A stretch of DNA of 23,522 nt. Source: an uncultured bacterium (GTDB lineage Bacteria; Planctomycetota; UBA1135; GCA-002686595). Both the position numbers and the translations under genes were made by a program. Where the stretch lies: the NCBI GenBank assembly GCA_902826945.1, contig CADEGS010000040.1:1-23522 (forward strand), given 5' to 3'. The notes beneath the pieces are model-generated. The model was not told where the DNA came from. It did not search any database and was given only the letters and a program-made list of their open reading frames with translations. Positions 17,789 to 23,522 of this stretch are shown piece by piece; positions within the stretch are counted from its first letter, which is position 1, and each line of letters begins with the position of its first letter.

Positions 17789-18122
17789 CGAGCCGAAGAA
17801 GGTGAGGCCCTCCGCGGAGCAGGATCCGTGCCAGGTCGTGCCGGCCGCGGCGGGATCGCCCTTCGAGCGGCGCAACGGACTGTCCCGCAAGGGCTTGAGA
17901 CGCCCGCGGCGCCCCGCGAGGGAGTGCTGCGGGGCCGGCTGCCACCGGCGCCGGAGCCGGCCGCGCTACGGTCGGCGCGGATTCCCTGCGGCTTCGCTCC
18001 GCCGCCTTGTCCACCAACGGGCCGAGGGGCGCGGGCGTACGAGGGCCATGCGAGGACCTCGAGGAGCGGCGGCGAGGGAGTCGGGGCGGCACGGGATGCC
18101 GGGCCGCGGGCGGGGAGGACGC
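17789..18122. other. Structured non-coding gap before the peptidase gene
   Basis: With the hairpin before it, this makes about 390 bases without a credible gene. The frame leading into the peptidase stays open from 17802, but its translation is an Arg/Pro/Cys-rich string with no family resemblance. Two overlapping inverted repeats are visible: 17911-17917 with 17929-17935 (7 bp, 11-base loop) and 17934-17940 with 17955-17961 (7 bp, 14-base loop that holds a further CCGG/CCGG pair). The 26-base element at 17872-17897 has an inverted relative at 21089-21114. I recognise no known RNA family. Confidence 0.4.
17872..17897 (+). repeat. 26-bp element, one of an inverted pair
   Basis: The element runs from GCAACGG to GCTTG with AAGG near its 3' end. 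Its reverse complement is found in diverged form at 21089-21114, matching at about 20 of 26 positions without gaps by my alignment. Both copies lie in non-coding DNA and flank the peptidase and second sulfatase-fold genes. Confidence 0.35.
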
Positions 18123-19598
18123 GTGCACGCGCTCGCCCGTGCAGTCGCGTGCGGCGCGCTTGCGCTGGCCTGGCCGGACGCGACCGTCGCGATGGCCGAG
18201 GCCGGGGCGGAGCGCGGCGAGGGCGCGGCGCAGGTGGGCTGGACGGTGCGCGTGCTGCCCGAGGAGCGCGTCGCGCTCGTGCGCGCGGAGGCGAGCGGCC
18301 TCGACCCGGGCTGCCCGGAGCTCGTGCTCGCCTGGGCGGACGGCTGGGCCTTCGTGCGCCTGCCCGAGCCGCTGCTCGAGGGCGCGCCCGTCGCGCGCTC
18401 CGACGGCGTGGCGCTCTCGATCGACCGCGCCGATCCCTACGCCTGGCGCGTCGCGAAGGGGGACGCGCGCGGGCTCGAGCTCGAGTGGATCGTGCCGCTG
18501 CGCCACCGCGATCTGCCGGCGGTGCAGGCCGGCCGCGACGCGTACGAGTACCCCTACCTCGACGACGACCACGGCCTGCTCGCGACCGCGACGCTCTTCG
18601 CGCAGGCGCTCGAGCGCGAGCGCCCGCTCGCCGCGCGCGTGCGCTTCGAGTGCCCGGAGGCCTGGGACGTGCTCGCGCCCTGGCCGCGCGCCGCGGACGG
18701 GAGCTACGCGCCCGGCGGCGCGCTGACCGCGGACCTGGTCGCGGTCGGCGCGTGGCGCACGCGCAGCGTCCGCTTGCCGGGCTTCGAGGCGGTGATCGCC
18801 GTGGCGCCCGGGCAGGGCGAGCTCTTCGACCTCGTCGGCGAGCCGATCGAGCGCATCGTGGCGCGCGAGCTCGAGCTCTTCGGGCGCGCGCCGCGCGAGC
18901 GCTACCTGTTCCTGTTCGGGCGCTCCGAGCTGCAGGGCTTCGCCGGCTCGCCCAAGGCCGGCTCGATGACGCTGGCCGTCGGCGGCGACGCGCGCGCCGT
19001 CGCGGACCGCTACCTCCCGCACCTCGTCGCGCACGAGTTCTTCCACACCTGGGGCGCGTCGGCGGGGCCGCTGGCGGACGACCTGCGCTGGCTGAACGAG
19101 GGCGTCACGGACTGGTACGCAACCCGCGTCCAGACCGAGGTCGGGCTCGCGTCGCACGCGGCGCTCGAGGCGGCGCTCGGCGAGCGGCTGGCCAAGGTCG
19201 AGGCGAGCGCGCTCGCCGCCCGGCGCGGGCTGGTCGAGGCCGGCGGGCCGGCGTTCTTCGAGGGCGGGGCGGACTACGAGCTCGTCTACGCCGGCGGGCT
19301 GCTGGTCGGCGCGTGGCTCGAGGGCGCGCTGCGCGCGCGCGGCGCGAGCCTGGACGAGCTCCTGCGCGCGCTGTGGAACGCGCCGCGCGAGCCGGAGGCC
19401 GAGCCGCGCGTCCTCGCGGACCTGCTGGCGCTCGTCCGCGAGCGCGCCGGGGCGGGCCTCGCGGCCGAGCTCGAGGCGCTCGTGCGCGACCCGCTCGCGT
19501 CGCGCATCGCCCCCGCGCTCGAGGCGCAGGGCGCCGTCGTCGAGCGCGAGGGCGGCGGCGCCCGGTCCGTGCGCGGCATCGGGCCGGCGGCGCGCTGA
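18123..19598 (+). CDS. Exported gluzincin metallopeptidase-like protein (M61/M1 type), GTG start
   Basis: Predicted secreted zinc aminopeptidase-like protein, about 491 residues. The zinc site is HEFFH (H304, E305, H308) in LPHLVAHEFFHTWG, with E326 in WLNEGVTDWYA as third ligand, a HExxH-x17-E arrangement. HEFFHTW is characteristic of M61 glycyl aminopeptidases and the fold is shared with M1. The preceding 290 residues look beta-rich, like the N-terminal domain of these families, with YEYPYLDDDHGL and the strand-edge GSMTLAVGGD. I prefer the GTG at 18123, which follows GGGGAGG (18112-18118) and gives a short signal peptide (HALARAVACGALALAWP); the ATG at 18096 would add nine basic residues and is possible. 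No PDZ domain is evident at the C-terminus, unlike many M61 members. The second sulfatase-fold gene follows 62 bases later. Confidence 0.8.
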   Translation: MHALARAVACGALALAWPDATVAMAEAGAERGEGAAQVGWTVRVLPEERVALVRAEASGLDPGCPELVLAWADGWAFVRLPEPLLEGAPVARSDGVALSIDRADPYAWRVAKGDARGLELEWIVPLRHRDLPAVQAGRDAYEYPYLDDDHGLLATATLFAQALERERPLAARVRFECPEAWDVLAPWPRAADGSYAPGGALTADLVAVGAWRTRSVRLPGFEAVIAVAPGQGELFDLVGEPIERIVARELELFGRAPRERYLFLFGRSELQGFAGSPKAGSMTLAVGGDARAVADRYLPHLVAHEFFHTWGASAGPLADDLRWLNEGVTDWYATRVQTEVGLASHAALEAALGERLAKVEASALAARRGLVEAGGPAFFEGGADYELVYAGGLLVGAWLEGALRARGASLDELLRALWNAPREPEAEPRVLADLLALVRERAGAGLAAELEALVRDPLASRIAPALEAQGAVVEREGGGARSVRGIGPAAR

Positions 19599-19660
19599 AG
19601 GCGCCCGCGCGGAGGAAAGGGCTTGCGTCCCCGGCGGGGCGCGCGGAAGCTCGCCCGCGC

Positions 19661-21067
19661 ATGCGCTCGACGCGGACCGCGCGCCGGCGGGGGATGCCCC
19701 GCGCGGCCCTGCTCGCCCTCGCGCCGGCGCTCCTCGCGGGCTGCGGGCCGGCCGAGCCGCGCCCCGACATCGTCCTGATCTCGATCGACACGCTGCGCGC
19801 CGACCACCTCGGGCTGTACGGCTACGCGCGGCCGACCTCGCCGAACCTCGACCGCTGGTTCGGGGACGCGCTGGTGTTCGAGGACGCCTACGCGACGGAG
19901 ACCGCGACCTCGCCCAGCGTGGCGAGCCTCCTGACCGGTCTCGTGCCGCAGCACCACCGCGTGCGGCTCTTCTACCAGCTCCTGCCCGGCGACGTGCGCA
20001 CGCTCGCGGAGCGGCTGCGCGACGGCGGCTACCAGAGCGCGGCGGTGGTCTCGAACGTGGTGCTGACCGACGAGGCGATGGGGATGGCCGGGCGCTTCGA
20101 CCACTACGACGACTTCATCGAGGACCTCGAGCCGACGCGGCGCACGTGGGAGCGCAAGGCGGGCGATACGACCGACGCAGCGCTGGCCTGGCTGCGGGGC
20201 GGGCGCGATCCGGCACGGCCGCTCTTCCTGTGGGTGCACTACATCGACCCGCACGGACCCTACCGGCCGCCGGAGGACCGTCCGATCGACTTCACGCACG
20301 AGGGGCGCGAGCCCGTGCCGGACGGCCGCATGCTCTCGTACATGATGGTCGCCGGGGCAGAGGACGCGCTCGAGTACGTCGACCTCTACGACGAGGAGAT
20401 CGCCTACTGCGACCGCGAGGTCGGGCGCCTGCTCGACGGCCTGGCCCCGCACGTGGACGCCGCGCAGGCCGCGATCGTGCTGACCGCCGACCACGGCGAG
20501 ACGATGGCCGAGCACGAGACGTGGTTCACCCACCAGTACGACGTCTACGAGGGCATGGCGCGCGTGCCGCTCGCGCTGCGCCTGCCCTCGGCGCAGGCGC
20601 GCGCCGAGCGCGTGCGGGGCACGGTCTCGCTGGTCGACGTCGCGCCGACCCTGCTCGAGATCGCGGGGCTGGGGGTGCCGCGCGAGCTGGACGGGCGCTC
20701 GCTCCTGGCGGAGCGCTCCGGCCACGCGCTGGTGGAGGCCAGCGGCTTCCAGGGTCGCTTCCAGCGCCGCGCGCTCGTGCGCGGCGACGACAAGTGGGTC
20801 GTGCGCCTCTCGTGCGCCACGGGCGACGTGCTCGAGCGCTGGCGCATCCGCCTCGACGAGGATCCGGGCGAGGAGCGGCGGCTCGACTGGCGCCCCGAGG
20901 ACGCGGAGGAGGCCGCGCTCCTCCTGCAGCGCGTGGCGCAGGATCCCGATCCGGCCGGCGTGCCGCGCGCTTACGAGCGCGGGCGCCGCATCGATGCGCC
21001 GAAGGTTCGCCCCGACGCCGGCCCGGAGGCGCTCGAGGCCCTGCGCGCGCTCGGCTACGCCCGCTAG
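19661..21067 (+). CDS. Second sulfatase-fold lipoprotein, Thr at the nucleophile position
   Basis: Alkaline-phosphatase-superfamily hydrolase or transferase, 468 residues from the ATG at 19661. The N-terminus is Arg-rich and ends in a clear lipobox, LLAGC, with Cys28 lipidated. The ATG at 19694 would give a shorter signal (Cys17) and is an equal alternative. Metal ligand D43 lies in LISIDTLRADHLGLYGY. The active-site segment ETATSPSVASLLTG has Thr83 at the usual Cys/Ser site and Val in place of the Arg of CxPxR, so it cannot be a formylglycine sulfatase. D277-H278 in TADHGETMAEH complete the metal site, and WVHYIDPHGPY is the typical substrate-side loop. The C-terminus ALEALRALGYAR matches the tail of the first such protein (6753-8069), but the two are diverged paralogues, not a recent duplication. 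Substrate unknown. Confidence 0.88.
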   Translation: MRSTRTARRRGMPRAALLALAPALLAGCGPAEPRPDIVLISIDTLRADHLGLYGYARPTSPNLDRWFGDALVFEDAYATETATSPSVASLLTGLVPQHHRVRLFYQLLPGDVRTLAERLRDGGYQSAAVVSNVVLTDEAMGMAGRFDHYDDFIEDLEPTRRTWERKAGDTTDAALAWLRGGRDPARPLFLWVHYIDPHGPYRPPEDRPIDFTHEGREPVPDGRMLSYMMVAGAEDALEYVDLYDEEIAYCDREVGRLLDGLAPHVDAAQAAIVLTADHGETMAEHETWFTHQYDVYEGMARVPLALRLPSAQARAERVRGTVSLVDVAPTLLEIAGLGVPRELDGRSLLAERSGHALVEASGFQGRFQRRALVRGDDKWVVRLSCATGDVLERWRIRLDEDPGEERRLDWRPEDAEEAALLLQRVAQDPDPAGVPRAYERGRRIDAPKVRPDAGPEALEALRALGYAR

Positions 21068-21088
21068 GCGTGCCTGCGCACGGCGCCG

Positions 21089-21114
21089 CAAGTCCTTGGG
21101 CGTCAAGCCGTTGC
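21089..21114 (-). repeat. 26-bp element, inverted relative of 17872-17897
   Basis: Read on the minus strand this begins GCAACGG and ends ACTTG, with AAGG at the same internal position as in the first copy. It lies 21 bases after the stop of the second sulfatase-fold gene. A local CCTTG/CAAGG pairing also allows a small hairpin here. Confidence 0.35.
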
Positions 21115-21213
21115 AAGGGAAGCGCACCAGCTCCCGGCGAGCCGCCGGAAGCCAGGTGCGCGCGCACGGCGCACGAAGCCCGGCTGGCCGAGCGGTTCCG
21201 CGCGCCGCGAGGA

Positions 21214-21219
21214 TAGGAT
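21214..21219 (+). promoter_or_regulatory. Candidate -10 element for the FG-GAP protein gene
   Basis: TAGGAT fits the TAnnnT pattern and lies in the 199-bp gap before the large secreted protein. It would give a leader of about 40 bases. No good -35 is seen. The stretch after it is pyrimidine-rich and lacks a Shine-Dalgarno. Confidence 0.35.
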
Positions 21220-21266
21220 GCACGTTCCTTCTGGCCCACTCGTCTCGCCTCGCTTCGCTTCCCGCC

Positions 21267-23522
21267 ATGCAGATTCGAATCCTCGGGCGCTTCGTCGCCC
21301 TGATCGCGGTCTATTCGTCCGTCGTCTTCGCCCGTCCGCTCCCCCGCGCGGGGGGGGACGTGCAGGACGAGCAGAAGATCAGCGCCGCCGCGGGCGGCTT
21401 CGCCGGCGCGCTGGCGAACGGCGACGGCTTCGGGGGCGCGCTCGCGACGCTCGGAGACCTGGGCGGCGACGGCAAGCCGGAGCTGGCGATCGGCGAGCCC
21501 TTCGACGACCAGGACTCGCAGGACGCGGGCGCGCTCTGGATCGTCTCGCTGAACACGGACGGCACGGTCGCCGGCCAGCGCAAGATCACGCAGGGCGCGA
21601 GCGGCTTCGCCGGAGCGCTCGACCCCGACGACCGCTTCGGCCGCGCGCTGGCGGCGATCGGCGACCTGGACGACGACGGCGTGCCCGACGTCGCGGTCGG
21701 CGCGCCGCGCGACGACGACGGCGGCTCGAACCGCGGGGCGGCGTGGATCCTGTTCCTGAACGCCGACGGGACGGTCAAGGGCTCGCAGAAGATCGGCTTC
21801 ACGAGCGGCGGCTTCTCCGACCCGACCTCGTTCCCCGACGAGGACTTTGCGCTCTCGCTGTGCGCGCTCGGCGACCTGGACGGCGACGGGGTCGAGGACC
21901 TGGCGCTCGGCGCTCCGAAGCACGCCAACGCCGGACCGACGCAGCGCGGCGGCCTGTGGATCCTGTTCCTGAACGAGAACGGCACGGTCAAGGCGCAGCG
22001 CAAGATCTCCAGCGGCAACGGCGGCTTTTCCGGCACCCTGCAGCCGAACGACCGCTTCGGGAGCGCGCTGGCGTCGCCGGGCGACGTGGACGGCGACGGG
22101 GTGCGCGACCTGGTCGTCGGCGCCGAGGGCGACGACGGCGGCGCCGCCGATCGCGGCGCGGCGTGGGTGCTCTTCCTGCGCACGGACGGGACGGTCAAGG
22201 GGCAGACGAAGATCAACGCCGTCACGGGCGGCCTGCAGGGCCCGATCGGCGCGTCCGGCGGCTTCGGCCGCGCGCTGGCCGGCCTGGGCGACCAGGACGG
22301 GGACGGCGTCGCCGACGTCGCGGTCGGCGCGCTGGGGACGAACACGCGCGGCGAGGTCTGGCTCCTGTGCCTCAACGCGAGCGGGACGGTCAAGAGCCAG
22401 ACGCGCGTGGCCGACGGCGCGGGCGGCTTCGGCGGCCAGCTCGACAACGGCGACCGCTTCGGCGGCGCGCTGGCGCTGCTCCCCGACCTCGACCAGAGCG
22501 GCCAGGCCGAGATCGCCTGCGGCGCGGACGGCGACGACGACGGCGGTGCCGAGCGCGGCGCGGCCTGGGTGCTGCGCCGGGGCCAGGTCGCGGACTGCGA
22601 CGGCGACGGGATCCCCGACGCGCTCGAGCCCGACTGCGACAACGACGGGAACCCCGACGACTGCGAGGCCGACTGCGACGCGGACGGCGTCCCCGACGAC
22701 TGCGAGCCGGACTGCGACCAGGACGGCCTCCCCGACGACTGCGAGGCCGGCGACTGCGACCACGACGGGATCCCCGACGACTGCGAGCCCGACGCCGACG
22801 GCGACGGGATCCCGAACGACTGCGAGGCCGACTGCGACGGCGACGGGATCCCCGACGAGCTCGAGCCCGACTGCGACGACGACGGCCTGCCCGACGACTG
22901 CGAGGTCGACACCGACGGGGACGGCGTCCCGAACGATTGCGAGGTCGACTGCGACGGCGACGGCGTCCCCGACGACCTCGAGCCCGACTGCGACGGCGAC
23001 GGCACGCCCGACGACTGCGAGCCGGACTGCGACAGCGACGGGGTGCCCGACGACTGCGAGCCCGACTGCGACGACGACGGCGACCCCGACGACTGCGAGC
23101 CGGACTGCGACGACGACGGTATCCCCGACGCCTGCGAGCTCGACTGCGACGGCGACGGCACGCCCGACGGCTGCGAGCCCGACTGCGACGGCGACGGGAT
23201 CCCCGACGACTGCGAGCCGGACTGCGACCAGGACGGCATCCCCGACGGCTGCGAGCTCTTCGACTGCGACGGGGACGGGCTCCCCGACGAGTGCGAGGCC
23301 GACTGCGACGACGACAACGTGCCCGACGACTGCGAGCCGGACTGCGACGGCGACGGCACGCCCGACGACTGCGAGGCGGACTGCGACGGCGACGGCACGC
23401 CCGACGACTGCGAGCCGGACTGCGACCAGGACGGCCTGCCCGACGACTGCGAGGCGGACTGCGACGACGACGGCACGCCCGACGACTGCGAGGCGGACTG
23501 CGACGGCGACGGCACGCCCGAC
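21267..23522 (+). CDS. Secreted FG-GAP and DxDxDG-repeat protein, 3' end beyond the window
   Basis: The first 752 residues of a large secreted, acidic, probably calcium-binding protein; the frame is open to the right edge. MQIRILGRFVALIAVYSSVVFA is a signal peptide with cleavage after about residue 22. Residues about 30-440 hold six FG-GAP-like units, each with a metal loop of the type GDLDGDGVEDLALGAP followed by a strand such as RGAAWILFLNADGTVKG, as in integrin-alpha-like beta-propellers. From residue 443 the protein is a tandem array of 13-residue DCDxDGxPDDCEx units (see separate entry). The ATG at 21267 is chosen for the signal peptide; no Shine-Dalgarno is visible. Such proteins are frequent in Planctomycetota and are thought to act at the cell surface or in the matrix; binding partner and anchor lie outside the window or are unknown. 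Confidence 0.88.
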   Translation, partial: MQIRILGRFVALIAVYSSVVFARPLPRAGGDVQDEQKISAAAGGFAGALANGDGFGGALATLGDLGGDGKPELAIGEPFDDQDSQDAGALWIVSLNTDGTVAGQRKITQGASGFAGALDPDDRFGRALAAIGDLDDDGVPDVAVGAPRDDDGGSNRGAAWILFLNADGTVKGSQKIGFTSGGFSDPTSFPDEDFALSLCALGDLDGDGVEDLALGAPKHANAGPTQRGGLWILFLNENGTVKAQRKISSGNGGFSGTLQPNDRFGSALASPGDVDGDGVRDLVVGAEGDDGGAADRGAAWVLFLRTDGTVKGQTKINAVTGGLQGPIGASGGFGRALAGLGDQDGDGVADVAVGALGTNTRGEVWLLCLNASGTVKSQTRVADGAGGFGGQLDNGDRFGGALALLPDLDQSGQAEIACGADGDDDGGAERGAAWVLRRGQVADCDGDGIPDALEPDCDNDGNPDDCEADCDADGVPDDCEPDCDQDGLPDDCEAGDCDHDGIPDDCEPDADGDGIPNDCEADCDGDGIPDELEPDCDDDGLPDDCEVDTDGDGVPNDCEVDCDGDGVPDDLEPDCDGDGTPDDCEPDCDSDGVPDDCEPDCDDDGDPDDCEPDCDDDGIPDACELDCDGDGTPDGCEPDCDGDGIPDDCEPDCDQDGIPDGCELFDCDGDGLPDECEADCDDDNVPDDCEPDCDGDGTPDDCEADCDGDGTPDDCEPDCDQDGLPDDCEADCDDDGTPDDCEADCDGDGTPD
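22593..23522 (+). repeat. 39-bp coding tandem repeat, 23 full units plus a partial one
   Basis: The array encodes 13-residue units of consensus D-C-D-x-D-G-x-P-D-D-C-E-x. Units start at 22593, 22632, 22671, 22710 and so on to 23496. Two units (22710 and 23220) have one extra residue. DxDxDG is a calcium-binding loop as in thrombospondin type 3 repeats, and the two cysteines per unit are placed to pair with neighbours. Some units lack the first Cys (DAD at 22791, DTD at 22908) or the second (LE at 22593, 22830 and 22947). Units near the right edge are more alike at DNA level than those at the left. The end is not seen. Confidence 0.92.

Noticed and set aside
17802..18095. N-terminal extension of the peptidase frame from 17802.
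   Set aside because: The translation is Arg/Pro/Cys-rich without a domain and would bury the signal peptide inside the protein; a good Shine-Dalgarno supports the later start.
21089..21120. Possible integron attC-type recombination site.
   Set aside because: The core sites (GTTRRRY and RYYYAAC) are not matched, and no integrase is in view.
21268..21284. The string around GATTCGAATC resembles the T-arm of a tRNA.
   Set aside because: No flanking stem of five pairs, no acceptor or anticodon arm; it encodes the start of a signal peptide.
21311..23515. Very long minus-strand open frame giving a Ser/Gln/Gly/Pro repeat protein.
   Set aside because: It is the exact antisense of the FG-GAP and DxDxDG repeat gene. 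The + strand frame has a signal peptide and two recognisable repeat families; the minus frame has neither.
22593..23522. Regularly spaced direct repeats that might suggest a CRISPR array.
   Set aside because: The period is 39 bases with no unique spacers, it stays in one reading frame, and it encodes a known type of calcium-binding repeat.

Overview
The window is very GC-rich chromosomal DNA, with codon third positions almost all G or C. It comes from a bacterium that looks most like a high-GC member of the Planctomycetota. This rests on content rather than a marker-gene search: two sulfatase-fold lipoproteins ending in a LRALGY-type tail, a Tat-exported class V aminotransferase, and a large secreted protein combining FG-GAP repeats with a Cys-paired DxDxDG repeat array (DCDGDGIPDDCE type). 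Genes are tightly packed, mostly on the + strand. I found no rRNA, tRNA, CRISPR array, transposase or prophage gene.

Region 1 (1-6658) is translation housekeeping: the 3' part of aspS, then infC, rpmI, rplT, pheS and pheT. infC starts with TTG. A promoter candidate lies between infC and rpmI, so the ribosomal-protein/PheRS block can probably be transcribed separately from infC.

Region 2 (6753-11590) holds a sulfatase-fold lipoprotein, acetyl-CoA synthetase (acsA), a convergent TerC-family membrane protein and a small DUF5658-like membrane protein. A textbook hairpin plus T6 terminator sits in the head-to-head region between the last two.

Region 3 (11609-15967) is an apparent two-gene operon of an ATP-grasp ligase and a SpoIIE/RsbU-type PP2C phosphatase, convergent with a radical SAM/SPASM protein carrying an extra C-terminal beta-rich domain. 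The substrates of the ligase and the radical SAM protein are unknown.

Region 4 (15983-23522) is largely cell-envelope or secreted: a small MmcQ/YjbR-fold protein, a Tat-signal PLP enzyme, a 390-bp structured non-coding gap, an exported gluzincin (M61/M1-like) peptidase, a second sulfatase-fold lipoprotein, and the start of a very acidic, Cys-rich, probably calcium-binding secreted protein that runs off the right edge.

A recurring pattern is a -10 element of form TAnnnT (TATCCT, TACCCT, TAGAAT) placed 6-9 bases before the start codon, which implies several leaderless mRNAs. Neither sulfatase-fold protein has the Cys/Ser needed for formylglycine; both have Thr there, so they are more likely phospho-hydrolases or phospho-transferases. 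No single locus is clearly a new system. The ATP-grasp/PP2C/radical SAM group and the secreted module on the right are the best candidates for unexplored biology.
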